From: Solanum dulcamara
Taxonomy: Eukaryota > Streptophyta > Magnoliopsida > Solanales > Solanaceae
DNA length: 64,000 nt
NCBI RefSeq assembly: GCF_947179165.1
Contig: NC_077238.1
Span: forward strand, 82,365,757 to 82,429,756
Reading direction: 5' to 3'
Part shown: one piece after another, positions 1 to 11,839 of the stretch
Layout of the letters: every line of letters begins with the position of its first letter
Position numbering within the stretch: position 1 is the first letter of the stretch
The notes under the pieces: generated by a model
Database searches by the model: none
Told to the model about the DNA's origin: nothing
What the model saw: only the letters and a program-made list of their open reading frames with translations
Position numbers and translations under genes: made by a program

Positions 1-1300
1 TTTCCCAAAATAAGAAGAAGAAAAAAAGGATAGACTTAATGGTTAAGGTTTGCATATATATTATTTTTTTAATAATATTTTATTTATAATATTATATAAA
101 TATGTTATTATTGTTATTGTAGAAAAAAAGAAGAAACCAAATATAAAAAGTGATTGGAGGATATATATTTGTTTCTTTAAAATTGATGTACAAAATGAAT
201 TGATTTACCTTATTTTTATAAAAGAAAAGAAGCTTTTGCGAGATTTTTTTCAAAAAACTATTTGTAAGGTTTTTCAGAAGTTGTTTGCAAATTGTTTGTT
301 TGAATTACTTGTAAGCAACTGCTTCAGCTACTCACAACCTACCTGCTTGATTGCAAATTTCGAAAAGCTATTATAAGGTTTTTCAAAAGCTATTTACAAG
401 TTGCTTGCTTGAGATATTTATATAAGCTACTCGCTTAATTGGATACTCTTTTTCTCTGTTCCAGGTACAAGTCAAGTTGAATTTACAAAAAAAAAATTCA
501 GTGTTAGAAGTATTCAAATCCATAAATTCACTACAAAACAAGGCCGGAACCAATTTGAGACTTGATTGTAATATTTTTTAATATTTCAAATACAAGTATG
601 AAAAAATGTCTATAACTTCTTCCCACCTGAATACATGATACATTTTTATATAACTAAAATCATACCAATTGATTGATTATTGCTTTCTCAGACTTGATCA
701 TGTTATATTAGTGAAATTTGATGCAAAAAAAGTTTTACGAATTCTTAAGATTTCTTCGTGTTCATATTTTAATAAAAAATTTAGCTCTACCAGAGAAAAA
801 TAGCATAGTAGTGCTACATTTACCAATTCCTCCTCTTTTTGTGAAGATTTCAGTGGAAAATTAATGAATTTGTTCAGTATTAATATAATATGTCTTCCAA
901 ATGAAACAAGTACCAATTGTTGAATACTAAGATAAAATTATTTGTAAAATCAATCCAAGAATCTGCATCAAAGTCAGATTACAAAGAGCAAAAACTAATT
1001 TAAGACACTGAACCATGCCTAAGTACCAAAACTGTTGATGCCAGTTGATTGCAGGCGGAGTGGCGGTGACTTGGTGAAGAGAATCTATAAGAGAAGGTTC
1101 TTGAACCGAGTTACGACCAAATTGAGCATAAAACCAACGAGTTCAATCGAAACAAGGTAACGAGTATAATTCTTAGGGCAGGATCAAGCTTCGAAGGCAT
1201 GGATGATGTAGGCTGAATAATGGACCTACTTACAGTTACGAGACCAATGACTTAAATAAAATAAAGATGTTGAGAGAAAGTCTTAGCATTTGTGTCCATC
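1..1300. other. AT-rich flank and NOP58 3' region
   Basis: No convincing coding sequence. Open frames here are short, low-complexity and match no family I know. Roughly 240-430 holds two diverged copies of a short motif (runs like tttttcaaaagct followed by ttgcttg), probably a decayed local duplication. About 1020-1300 is less AT-rich and directly follows the NOP58 stop codon, so it probably includes the NOP58 3' UTR; I see no clear poly(A) signal that fixes its end. Confidence 0.5.
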
Positions 1301-4300
1301 TTATTCTTCAGTCTTCTTCTTCTTTTTCTTCTTCTCTTTCTTTTTATCAGCAGTTTCAATTTCATCCTCATCAACATCACCATGTTTTCTTTTCTTTTTC
1401 TTACTTTTTTCCACTTCAACATTTTCTTCAGTACCATCGCGCTTCTTCTTCTTCTTCTTCTTCTTCTTCTTCTCCTCCTTCGTACTCGTTTCTTCGTAGT
1501 CACCATTGTCAGCACCATCAGTTGATACAACATTATCCTCTGCTTCAGCATGCTGCTGCTTCTTCTTTTCCTTTTTCTTCTCAGCTTCCTTAATTTGAGA
1601 TGGTGGTTCATCTATATTCATCTTTTGCTCCTCGTTTTCATCACGTCCGAGAATAGAATCAGCAGAAGGATTGTAAACCTACACTGAGGGTAAGTCAATA
1701 GCTGGAAATAGAATCAACAAAGTAAAAACAAGACGAGACCTCTCTATAACAATCATCTTCTATAAAAACATTTCATTATACCGGCCATGTTTTCTTTGGA
1801 ACCGATTTTCATGTTATGTTATAATGTATGTTCTCTATAACAGCATTTCTCTATAGCAGCCAAAAAATATCCGGCGAATGATGTTGTTATAGAGAGGTGT
1901 GGCTGCACAAAGTGAAGTCTAGTTCCTGACCTTAGCTGGTGTTATCAATGCTCCTGCGCCGTTCTTACGATCCTTGTCATAAACTTCGATTTTAGGTTTC
2001 CCTTTAGCAGAACCAGCTGATTTACCCAACTCTTTGCCTTCTAAAGCTCTTAATCGGGCTTCAAGCTACAAAAGTTGACGACAATCATAATTAGGTGTAA
2101 CTATGGTATGAGCAGAAATGAAACAAAAACAGTCCCAATTCAATAGTATTTGATAAAGTATTACCTTGACCCGATTCTCCAAACCCATTGTATTATCTTG
2201 GCCATCTCCAAGAGCATCATATCGAATTGCCAAAGAAGCTTTACTGGCAAGAGATCTTGCGATTTTACCCTTGTGTTTTGGTGCTGCCTGACCGATCAAA
2301 GACGCGTGATATATAAGCCCATACTTGGGAGTAGCGTGCTTCGTCTTTAAAGCTCTAAAGAGTGCCTTTTCTGCCCCAAGTATCTGTACTGTACTTCCAG
2401 GTTGTTTTGCAAGATTCATCAAGCTGCCACCATGGGCAATAAGGCGAGCACCAACAAGTTCTCCAACTAGAGCCGTAAGATTTGGGGCAATGGTATTCAT
2501 CCTGCTCTTCAAATAATCATACAACTGAGCCCGGTACTCCGAGAAGGACAGAACTTGGCTGCATAAATCTTTAATATTCTCCAGATCAAGATCACTGACT
2601 TCAGTTCCCATTGAAATCATGGCTGCCTCTTTCAGTTCTGCCTCGACCTCTTCCGGAAGTATCTGCGAACAACCAAGATCATACAAAGATTATGAATTTT
2701 AGTTTCTATCAAAGAAGTAAATCATGTTATAGCACAGAAGCGGAATTTGACTGCAATCTGCCACAGCAAGTAAGCGCAGCGAATGTAATATTTGTATTAC
2801 TACTTTGACCGGGGAAGGGAGTCTTGTTGTTCTTTCTAGTTCAATAAAGAATGATTTTAAAGAGCAAGAAAGAAGTCGAATTCCCACCTCAGAGAAATCA
2901 AGCTTTGCGGCATTGACACGGTCACCCATCAACTTAACCGCCTTGGCATAAAGGATGTTATCTTGTACAATCTTTGCGAGCTCGGGAAAATGCCAACCAT
3001 ACCATTCTCGTACCCTCATTGCATAAGTGTTTAGCTCTTTATCAAGATCATCCAACAAACCAATGGCCTGGACAATCATTGTATCCACCTGAAGAGCAAC
3101 AAATATTGAGTCATAAGCTCTTGTATTAGTTTGGTGAAAAAGGATCACGTCCTCAAGATTATTAAAAATGAAAGTTTAAATAATTTAAAAACTGCAGGAA
3201 AATGACATCAAAATCAGAATTCCAATGTCAAACTTTCTGATATGTATTACAGTACGGAGGCCAAAATATTAGTATAAATTTAACCACAAAAGTGAAACGA
3301 TAACACACACATTGAGATGAGGAACATTAAAAATAATACAACCTATCACAATAGAAAGTTCACCTTGTCAGGACTAAATTTCAGCTTGTATCTTGAAAGA
3401 CTGTGAGACAAACCCAAACTCATTGGAGCCAAGTCTTGAGTGGCCAGACCAGATATGAGTTCAGTTAACTGACTTCTCAACCCTCTCATCAATTCCATCA
3501 CAACATTATTGTGAACACATTCAATTTGCTGCAAACATATACTATATCAACTTCAATAAAGAAAAGGAAAGACGCTAAAAACCAAAGACCAATGTTATAA
3601 AAGGCGAAAAGCGCCAAAAGACTCTAAGATATGTTAGAGCTTTAATCACAAATGGAGAAAAAAATATAAATGTGAATGTGTCGTCCAAGATTAATAATTA
3701 TAAGCATGAATAACAAATATATGGACAAAGAAATTGAAGAATAAGTTATGATAAAATGAAATATCAACTGTTTAGTGTCGCCTATTCAGGATTAAGCTCA
3801 TTGGAAAGGAAAAGTATGCCTTAGAGCCATGCTGACAATATTGAAGCGCCCACTAAGTGAGGTGAAGCATTCAACATGTCTTGCACCTCACTTTAGGGAT
3901 TAAGCGTGCTTTAAGCACACTTTTGACAACACTGGCAAAGACACAATGAGAAGATGAAAGGAGCTGACCAGTTTCTCTTTAATCGCATTTCCAAGCTTTG
4001 AATCAGCAACACCTAGTGTTTCACCATCACAGTGCGCTTTCAAAAACTTTCGTAGTCCTTTGCTAGGCTTGCTATCTATCAATAAAGTTGCTGCTGACAG
4101 TGCTTCTGAAGTGTTTTCAAACTTAGAGAAAGCTTTCAACTTGACAACCTGTTTATGTACCATCCAAATTGGTAAAAAGATGACAAACAACAGAACGACT
4201 GACAGTAAAAATTTAGGCAGTTCAGTCCTATCCTTTCTGTAAGCTAATCACGCACACACCCAGGGGGCGGATCTAGGGCCACAAGAGGTTCATCCGAACA

Positions 4301-5313
4301 CATTCATTGGAAATTACACTATATATATATAGTAGATGCTGAATCTCCTAGGCTTCATCATGTGATTACTTCTATATATTTTCAATCGCTTTGGTGAAAA
4401 AACCGGATTCCGACACTGCACATACCATTCCACATACCCAGGAAAAAAAACAGGTGCAATGTTGTGAGTTAGTCAATCAACTACCCCGCCAATCCAAACT
4501 AGTCACACTGACTATAAGAGTCCTTTTTTTTATAAGGTACATTGACTATAAGATTCCTATATATCCAATCCATTCCAATACTAATTTAAGTCAAACCAGG
4601 GGTTCGATAAAAACAAAGTTTCTCTGTCTCCCAATTATCTCTACATTGGCAACAAATCCATAGTTCTAACTTCTACCTAGATGGTATACCTATATGGAGC
4701 CCTTGTCTCCGTTGTGTTATGTTCTTAAGTCTTCGTTGATTTTGAGAGATTGTAGCTAAGTACACGTGTTTGAAAAGTTTGCAGCTATACTATCTGTGCA
4801 ACAGAATTCAGATATAATAACCAACATCAACTTTGTCCAGATTTCCGGTGAATGTCTACTTGAAATTTACCTAGATTTCTCCTTGTATTTTTTCCATTGA
4901 CATATTCTAGATTAACACAGTAAAATATTACCCTCTTGCAACCCCACCTAGAACAAAAATGTAATCTTTTAGCATATTTAATGCACTACAGATATGCAAA
5001 CAATTGCTTGAAAATATAATCTTCTACTGTTCAATCTCTTAAAGTTCAAGCCTTTAAGCATAGATAGAAAGATAACCTTTCTAGCAGAATCCGACGTTGT
5101 AAACTCTTTTGACAAGTCCTGCAACATAAAAAGATTCATCATCAAATACAAAAGAAACTCACAAACCCATAAACATCAATTTGCATTACAATTTATTATG
5201 AATAATAATCAAAGCTAAGTTAAACACTTTGGTACCTCTACTTTAGAGAGCTTTCCTTCATCAAGTACTTTGAAAAGCGCAAAGCCTGCCGGCGTTTCAA
5301 ATAATACTAGCAT
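1301..5313 (-). CDS. NOP58: Nucleolar protein 58 (box C/D snoRNP core protein)
   Basis: Core protein of box C/D small nucleolar ribonucleoproteins, which guide 2'-O-methylation of rRNA by fibrillarin in the nucleolus. Coding exons on the minus strand: 5236-5313, 5077-5118, 3969-4148, 3364-3528, 2888-3088, 2165-2662, 1931-2065, 1301-1678. They join in phase to 558 residues, close to the usual plant length. The start [20 protein letters not shown] is the conserved family N-terminus. The NOP5 N-terminal region covers about 1-65. The central NOSIC part includes [20 protein letters not shown] (exon 5). The Nop RNA-binding domain is about 250-400 ([20 protein letters not shown], then [17 protein letters not shown]). 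A Lys/Glu/Asp-rich tail ends in KKKTEE. The leader has its own intron: a probable 5' UTR exon near 6289-6400 ends with a GTATGT donor at 6288. All family landmarks are intact. Confidence 0.95.
1739..1897. mobile_element. MITE in NOP58 last intron
   Basis: About 159 bp bounded by inverted ends: CCTCTCTATAACAA at the left and its reverse complement at the right (ttgttatagagagg, ending 1897). It lies in the intron between NOP58 exons 7 and 8. The inverted ends, small size and lack of coding capacity make it a MITE. A target duplication is not obvious, so the superfamily is uncertain. A decayed relative may lie near 14590-14720 (ataacaatcatcatttataataa). Confidence 0.6.
3590..3935. mobile_element. 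hAT-like MITE in NOP58 intron
   Basis: About 346 bp between NOP58 exons 3 and 4. The left end reads CAATGTTATAAAAG; the right end, read in reverse complement, is CCAGTGTTGTCAAAAG, giving imperfect terminal inverted repeats of about 15 bp. A 7-bp direct repeat, caaagac, flanks it (3583-3589 and 3936-3942), extendable to 8 bp with one mismatch. Short inverted ends with a 7-8 bp target duplication are typical of non-autonomous hAT elements. No coding sequence inside. Confidence 0.6.
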
Positions 5314-5339
5314 TTTTACTGCTTCCTTACTCCAATAAG

Positions 5340-6225
5340 CACCTAAAGATAATAGTTAAAAGCATAAAAATCACATGGGATTCCAAGAAAAAAAAGCATC
5401 TGAACTAGTAATAATTAACAAAGAACAATGGACCAAACACCAGTCACCAGCATTACACACTATAATCCATTAAAGAAAACTCCTTAACACAAATATGCAC
5501 TAAAAATGATTGTTAAAAGCATAAAAAAACAAAAGGGGTTCCAAGAAAAAGTATATTAACTTGTTAAAATTCACAAAGGAAAAAATTTGGAGCTGCCCTT
5601 TTGTTAAAAGCAATTGGTAAAACAGCATTATACACTATAATCCATTAAAGAGAACTCCTTTAACACAAATATGCACCTAAAGAGCATAAAAATCACTAGG
5701 GGTTCCAACAAAAAAGCCTATTAACTTGCTAAAAATCACAACTGATACAAAAACAGTAATACAGAGACTATAGTCTAGTTCAAGAAAACTACATAACAAA
5801 ATTTGCACTCAAGGGTGTAAGTTAAAAGCATAAAAAAAGAAAAGGGATTCCAAGAAAAAGTATATTAACTTGTTAAATTTCACAAAGGAACAATTTTGGA
5901 GCTACCCTTTTGTTTAAAGCAATTGGTAAACCAACATTACACATTATAATCCATTAAAGAGAACTCCTTTAACACAATATACACAGCATAAATATCAAAA
6001 GGGGTTCCAACAAAATAGCCTATTAACTTGTTAAAACTCACAACTGATACAAAAACAGCAACACAGACTATTATAGTCTAGTTCAAGAAAACTCCTTTTA
6101 ACACAATATGCACCTATAGATAATCATTAAAAGCATAAATATCAAAACAAAAAAGTATATTAACTTGTTTAAAATTCACAACTTGATACACAAACAGCAT
6201 TAGTCTAGTTCAAGAAAATTCATGT
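5340..6225. repeat. Alternating tandem repeat in NOP58 leader intron
   Basis: Units of about 135-175 bp begin with 'aagcataaa' near 5358, 5514, 5689, 5824, 5978 and 6129. Two unit types alternate. Type A carries 'ggagctgccc' or 'ggagctaccc' followed by 'ttggtaaa'. Type B carries 'actgatacaaaaacag' and 'tagtctagttcaag'. The A-B pair (about 310 bp) is itself repeated, so this is a small higher-order array. The whole array falls inside the inferred NOP58 5' UTR intron (donor 6288, acceptor just upstream of the ATG at 5313). Confidence 0.75.
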
Positions 6226-6288
6226 TTCAGTGAAAAAAAATTGTTGAAAAGTCTTTTCGTGTGAGATGAATGAAGAGAAAATACATAC

Positions 6289-6961
6289 AATTTCAATTGT
6301 TGTCTTGGAAAAAAGACAAGTAGAGGAAGTTCACGGCAAGAGAGTAAAAAGTTAGCGGCGGAGGAAGTGTTAGGCAAAATGGCCAAATATAAACTTGAAG
6401 AACTTTGTAGTTAGGGTGGAAGTTAACACATTTATTTATTTTTTGTTTGGGGGGGGGGGGGATAAAATAGAATAAAAAGAGGTATATATAAAAAAAGGAA
6501 AAAAAATTAAAAATATTTTGGTGCACAAAGATTAAAAAAAAAACACATTTTAAGTATGATTCGAATTCGTTATTTATAAGTGGCATAATTTATATTAAAT
6601 TACTATCAATTTTTGTGTTTTAATGATTTAGGGATATGAAAATATATGTTAATCAAATGTGGGAAAAAGTTTATGCATGATCATATCATGCAAATATTGA
6701 TTTTGATGTAGTCTAATTTCAAAGTAATTGGCTATTTTTTGGTCATGTTTACAAGTCAAGTGCCATAACAAAATTTTATGGTAATAATTATTTTCTAAAA
6801 TTATTTCAATTTTCTCAAATATAACAAAGTGTAATTACAAAACTACCCTATCCCATTATCTGACCATCTTCTACCCCCCTCGCCCTAAAACCCTCAGACC
6901 TAAAACCCTTCAAGCACTTATCTCCACTCTTAACACCATTGCTGGCATTCAGAGTCTTGAG
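6289..6961. promoter_or_regulatory. Divergent promoter of NOP58 and RPC10
   Basis: The inferred first exon of NOP58 (minus, about 6289-6400) and that of RPC10 (plus, ending at 6961 before a GTAAGT donor) face away from each other, leaving under 500 bp between probable transcription starts. On the RPC10 side, AAACCCT occurs twice (6888-6894 and 6903-6909). This resembles the telo-box (AAACCCTA) found near starts of plant translation and ribosome-biogenesis genes, but neither copy has the final A. A run of 13 G lies near 6451-6463. Transcription starts are inferred, not measured. Confidence 0.5.
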
Positions 6962-7219
6962 GTAAGTTTCTTTCTCAATTTCACTGCTGATTTTTGTCTC
7001 TAGAAAATCATCAAATTGAGTATCTTTCTTGGTCTTGTGAATCAAGAATTGATTTTTGTCCATATTTATGGATACTGTGCTAAATTTTTATGTATATGAT
7101 GAGCAAAAGTTTTTTTTTTTCTATTTTATTTACTTGTTTAACTCGAATTCCAAACCCCATATGCTGAATTTTTCAAGAAACTAAAGGATATAGAAGTCTT
7201 AGTTGTTAGGTATCCAAAT

Positions 7220-7545
7220 ATGTTCATAGGCGGAGCTAGGAGTTGAAGATTATGGGTTCTGAACTTGCCATCGAATGTGTAGCTCGTCTTAGTTAACAAT
7301 TGAATATTTATACCTATTTAATAGATTTTCTAAATGTGTTACTTGAGTTGAAGTTCTACGGAAAAATCTCTCTGCCTTCACAAGGTAAGGTTTGCGACTT
7401 TGCATACACTCCACCCCCTGCAAACTCCACTTGTGGAATCACATTGGATATGTTGTGAATAGATTTTCTAATACAGATTTAAGCAAAAGTTACTTGATTC
7501 ATCCGAACCCATAGCTGATGATCAAGCTCCGCCCTTGAACATGTT
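7220..7545. mobile_element. Fold-back MITE in RPC10 leader intron
   Basis: The left end (tgttcataggcggagct, then 'tatgggttc') is matched in inverted orientation by the right end (near 'gaacccatagctg' and 'agctccgcccttgaaca'). The inverted arms enclose about 330 bp in the RPC10 5' UTR intron. A TS/RTE-type tail sits inside it at about 7345-7452 ('cttgtggaatcacattgg', then 'atgttgtga'), apparently nested. The same 'ggcggagc' motif starts other fold-back elements in this window (about 46005 and 48207). Confidence 0.5.
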
Positions 7546-8517
7546 GAGTTGTGTGCACCATCTTGTCTAAAAGTTTATTCAATTTATTTAGTTCACTGCT
7601 CCCTTTATCCGTTGTATCATTCCAAGTAATTCATCAAATTGAGGAATTTTGTATCCGTTGTATCATTCCGAGCAATTCATCAAATTGAGGAATTTTCCTA
7701 GTCCTCTGAATCAGGAATCGATTTTGGTCCATATTGGTTGCCACAGTGCTAAAATGCTGATTTTTTTCAGTTGTTAGGTAGCGTAACATGTTGAACTGGT
7801 ACAATGTGTACCATCTGGTCTAAAAGTGTAAATTATTAGGGAGGTATGATTCTACTTATTTAGTTCACTGCTTCCTTTTTCTCAGTTGTATCGTTCTGAG
7901 CAATTCACCAAAATTTGGCCCTTTAAATCAAGAATTGATTTAATCCCTTTAGGTAAGGTGACAGGGCTGGATTCAGGTCAGTGATGAACAAAGCCCAAAT
8001 TTTTCTCGTATTTTAAAGCTTATTCAACTCAACTGCCAAACCCCATGTGCTTATTTATTTTCAAGAGATATAGAAGTTCAAGTGATCCGTGTTGAACTAT
8101 GTGACTGTCTCATCTTAAAAGCTTAAACAATAAGAGATATGACAGTTTTATTTACCATATCTGCTTCATTTTATATGACAGTTTTTGATTAGATGCAGAA
8201 GTTAGGTTGTTTATTCGGCTTATATATATTATGCTTGTGATAGTAAAACAAAACTAGTAAAGTAATGGTTGAAAAATTAGTTTGATAAAGAAACTGTCAC
8301 AAAAATTTAAATTATTTTGAAAACTGGCTAAATAGATTGGTTCAAACATTTTGGAACATCTAAAATGGAAAGAGTATCATATAAGTTCGGAAGGATGGAG
8401 TATTTATTTTTTGGTCATCTTTGAACCTCTCGGTGTGCTCTGACTCTGTGTAGAGTGATCTAAAAGACAGAACTTTTATTTATTTAGGACTTCGCGACAA
8501 AACAAAGCTAGCTGCAG

Positions 8518-10239
8518 ATGGAAATGTGCCCAGACTGTGGAAAGTTATTGCAATATGAGTTGCCTCATATGGACCGTCCAGCCAGATTCTTTTGCCCTGC
8601 ATGCCCTTTTGTTTGTAACTTAGAGAACCGGGTAAGATAACTAGAAAACTTATCATTGGGTCCTTTTGTTATCCCGTATCCATTCAGTAAGTTTACTTTT
8701 TTTTGTTACATGGTTTGATAGCTTAAGATGAAGAAAAGGCAGCCTTTGGTTAAGAAACAAATGGATCCAGTGATTTCGACAGAAGACATGGATAATGCTT
8801 CGACTGCTGAAGGTCTTACAACTTTCTCTACTTATAGCTTCTTGGTTTTATCATGATTTGTTTCCACTGCTTACACTTTATGATCTAAGAATTGGTTGTT
8901 GTATGAGTTAGAAATGTTACATCTAAAATTACTAACCAAATGCCGAATTTTTTTTGAAGAACCTTCAGAGTAAAAATAGTTAGAGAAGAAAGTTATACAT
9001 TTATAATATCATGAGGACGTTAGATGACGTAAGTGACTTCTTATTTCTTATAGCTATTGTCTTAAACAGGCCAAAAGTTTGAATTATTGTTCTAATAATT
9101 GGTTGTCCATTGAGTTTAATGGGTTTTAAACGTAGATATAACTGTCTCCTTGGCCATATATGTGATGTTTCCGTTGTATAGAGATTTATTCTCTTAGTTT
9201 GTAACTGATTCTTATATACGTGTGTACATATAATAGATTGAGGTAATCCTCTTTCCTCTCCTTGTATTATCCAATCAAAGTTTAACTCTAATACTACTCC
9301 CTCCTCCTCTCCTTGAACAATTATTGTTGATACATAAAAGTTAGTGAAAGCCTTTTTATAGATTACCTATGGCAATTATTTTTTGATTAACCGAGGGAAT
9401 CTATGGACTATTCTGTTAGTTAACATGTTAAGGTTGTTCTGGTATGACTTATGACCAATCTCCATATGTGAATTTCTTTGGCAACCACAGTCTTCTTCTA
9501 TCAGTAAATGGTTAATATTTCTAGTATGTTCATTGGCCTATGAACTTCACATTGCAGCTTCCTTCCTTATTTCTTGTAGTTGTATGTATTTTTGTTCCAT
9601 AAATATAATTTGAACGAGATGGTTATTTTTCTGTGGATAGTATAGACTCAGTTTGTGACACGCGTCTGCCTTTCTACTTTCCACGAGTAAAAAAAAATAT
9701 AATAGTAACTGAAAGAGCTAGAGAGCTAGAGCGAAATACTTGTGTCGAGTAACAAGAATGACACTTAAATTGGAATAGACAGAGATCTAGCATATTCAAA
9801 TACCACAAAATATTCAAAGTTTCTCTTTTAATCCCCAAAAACTCAACTCAAACCAAGCAAAATGAACTAAAGGGAACATCGGCAATTGGTAGTTTGGCAT
9901 TTGTACTTTTACCATCTTGTGCAGCTAAACAAATATTCTGTTTTCTGTTTCCTAGAAGGAGAAACAACAACTACGGCTTAGTCCCAAGACAACTCATGAA
10001 ATTTAGAGCTACTATACATCTGTTGTATTTTTTTAGACAACTCATGATATTTAGAGCTACTATACATCTGTTTTCTTGCCCTTATGCTGCTCTATTCTCT
10101 CTTGGCAGTGCCATGTCCGGCGTGTGGTTACAGGGAAGCTGCATATTATCAAGTCCAGATAAGGTCAGCAGATGAACCCATGACTACATTTTACAAATGC
10201 AAGAACAAGATGTGTGGAAACAATTGGAGAGAAGACTGA
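8518..10239 (+). CDS. RPC10: RNA polymerase III subunit RPC10/RPC11 (C11)
   Basis: Small zinc-ribbon subunit of RNA polymerase III, related to TFIIS. It supplies RNA 3'-cleavage and supports termination and reinitiation on tRNA, 5S and U6 genes. Exons 8518-8631, 8722-8812 and 10109-10239 join to 111 residues, the normal family length. N-terminal ribbon: MEMCPDCGKLL with FFCPACPF (C-x2-C pairs). C-terminal TFIIS-type ribbon: CPACGYREAAYYQVQIRSAD, then EPMTTFYKCKNKMCGNNWRED. The acidic Asp-Glu pair of the cleavage hairpin (SADEP) is present. The last zinc pair is C-x4-C, like the human protein as I recall it. A 5' UTR exon ends at 6961 (GTAAGT donor); the leader intron runs to about 8487. Divergent neighbour of NOP58. 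Confidence 0.93.
9988..10077. repeat. Short tandem duplication in RPC10 intron 2
   Basis: Two adjacent copies of about 46 bp, each containing 'agacaactcatga' and 'gagctactatacatctg', differ at only a few positions. They lie about 30 bp before the acceptor of RPC10 exon 3 and push a T-rich tract between the copies. No coding function is visible. Confidence 0.7.
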
Positions 10240-10277
10240 AATGGTTTTAGGATAACTATGTATCCTTCAATAGTTTC

Positions 10278-10377
10278 TTGGGATCGTTTCTCGATTTGTG
10301 CACACCATCCTTGCGCAGGGGCCATGCTGATCTTCTCAGTATCATTTCAATTTCATCCCGGATGTCCCTAGAGATAC
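10278..10377 (-). pseudogene. U6 snRNA pseudogene
   Basis: Read on the minus strand, this stretch follows the plant U6 spliceosomal RNA nearly end to end: a 5' part resembling the GTCCC stem, GGGACATCC, an ATGATAC-type block, the AGCATGGCCCCTGCGCAAGG core, then CACAAATCGAGAAA and a degraded 3' end. Point changes include the ACAGAGA box, which reads ACTGAGA, and no T-run follows the 3' end. No plant U6 upstream element or TATA is seen at the expected spacing. It begins about 40 bp after the RPC10 stop codon, so it is probably in antisense within the RPC10 3' UTR. The match was made from memory of the U6 sequence. Confidence 0.85.
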
Positions 10378-10446
10378 CTGTATTCGGCAAAAGTCATGTA
10401 CTCTTAAGTCCAAGCATTGGTCCTCCAAGAGTCTTAACTTGTTATG

Positions 10447-11836
10447 AAATTTTGTCAGTGTGATATTACAAGGTGTTGATTGTGATGCTTCATCTTTTGT
10501 CTATTGCCATTTTTTCTCTGAGATAGAGTTACTCGGTACTTGTGCAAAAAGTGTCTCATCGAAGGCAAAACACGAGATGATTTCTTCCTATTTGTCTAAC
10601 CTTAGTGGATAAAATTATTCAGTACTTGTGCTGGTGGAACATAGTAGGTACATCGTAGAACTAGTCGAGGTGCGCTCAAGTTGGTCCGGATACTATAATT
10701 ATAAAAAAGAAAGGTACAAAAAAGTTGTGACACTCTAGCTTAGGATTGTTGAGCATACAAGGAAGCATGCCTTACACTTTAGTGACGTGTATTAAAGTCG
10801 TGTTGGTTTAGACTCACAAATTCGATTATAAAAACAAGTGCCGTATAAAATTCATACTATTTTTTAGATATAATTATTTTTTTCAAAATTCGCCACATTA
10901 TAGATGTAGGGTTCGATTCTCATTACTCATAACATTGAAAAAAATCTAACTATCTAATCGGAAAAATGAATAAAATATTACGGAATTATAACTTTATTAT
11001 TTAGCTTGTGAATTCTCATTTCAACTAATTAGGCACTTTGATAATTAATCTAATTAATTAAGTTTGTGGTATTGATGAGTCATAAACCAATAGAAAATTA
11101 TCAATTGATTGATTCTTTTTCTTGTTTTTATTTGTTTGTTTAAATTTTGTCAGTGTGATATTACAAGGTGTTCGATTGTGATGCTTCATCTTTTGTCTAT
11201 TGCCATTTTTTTTTTTGAGATAGAGTTATTCAATATTTGTGCAAAAAGTGTCTCATCGAAGGCAAAATACGAGATAATTTCTTCCTATTTGTTTAACCTT
11301 AGTGGATAAAATTATTCAGTACTTGTGCTGGTGGAACACAGTAGGTACATCGTAGAACTAGTCGAGGTGCGCTCAAGTTGATCCGGATACTATAATTATA
11401 AAAAAGAAAGGTACAAAAAAGTTGTGACACTCTATCTTAGGATTGTTGAGCATATAAGGAAGCATGCCTTACGCTTTAGTGACGTGTATTAAAGTCGTGT
11501 TGGTTTAGACTCACAAATTCAACTATAAAAACAAGTGCCGTATAAAAGTCATACTATTTTTTAGATATAATTATTTTTTTCAAAATTCGCCACATAATAG
11601 GTGTAGGGTTCGATTCTCATTACTCATAACATTGAAAAAAATTTAACTATCTAATCGAAAAAATGAATAAAATATTACGGAATTATAACTTTATTATTTA
11701 GCTTGTGAATTCTCATTTCAACTAATTAGGCACTTTGATTATTAATCTAATTAATTAAGTTTGTGGTATTGATGAGTCATTAACCAATAGAAAATTATCA
11801 ATTGATTGATTCTTTTTCTTGTTTTTATTTGTTTGT
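10447..11836. repeat. 695-bp tandem duplication downstream of RPC10
   Basis: Two head-to-tail copies, about 10447-11141 and 11142-11836, with a period of 695 bp measured from 'gtcagtgtgatattacaagg' (10454 and 11149). They are nearly identical with scattered substitutions and small indels. The junction is sharp: copy 1 ends in 'gtttgtttaaatt' directly followed by the start of copy 2. Content is non-coding and AT-rich; copy 1 probably overlaps the 3' end of RPC10 transcripts. Confidence 0.9.
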
Positions 11837-11839
11837 TTA

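Noticed and set aside
1267..1593. Long open frames rich in Ser, Phe or Leu on the plus strand
   Set aside because: They are the antisense of the Lys/Glu-rich NOP58 tail; GAA/AAG repeats read backwards stay open by composition.
10278..10463. A 61-codon plus-strand frame (MGSFLDLCTPSLRRG)
   Set aside because: It is the reverse complement of the U6 pseudogene, which explains the conservation better than a peptide.
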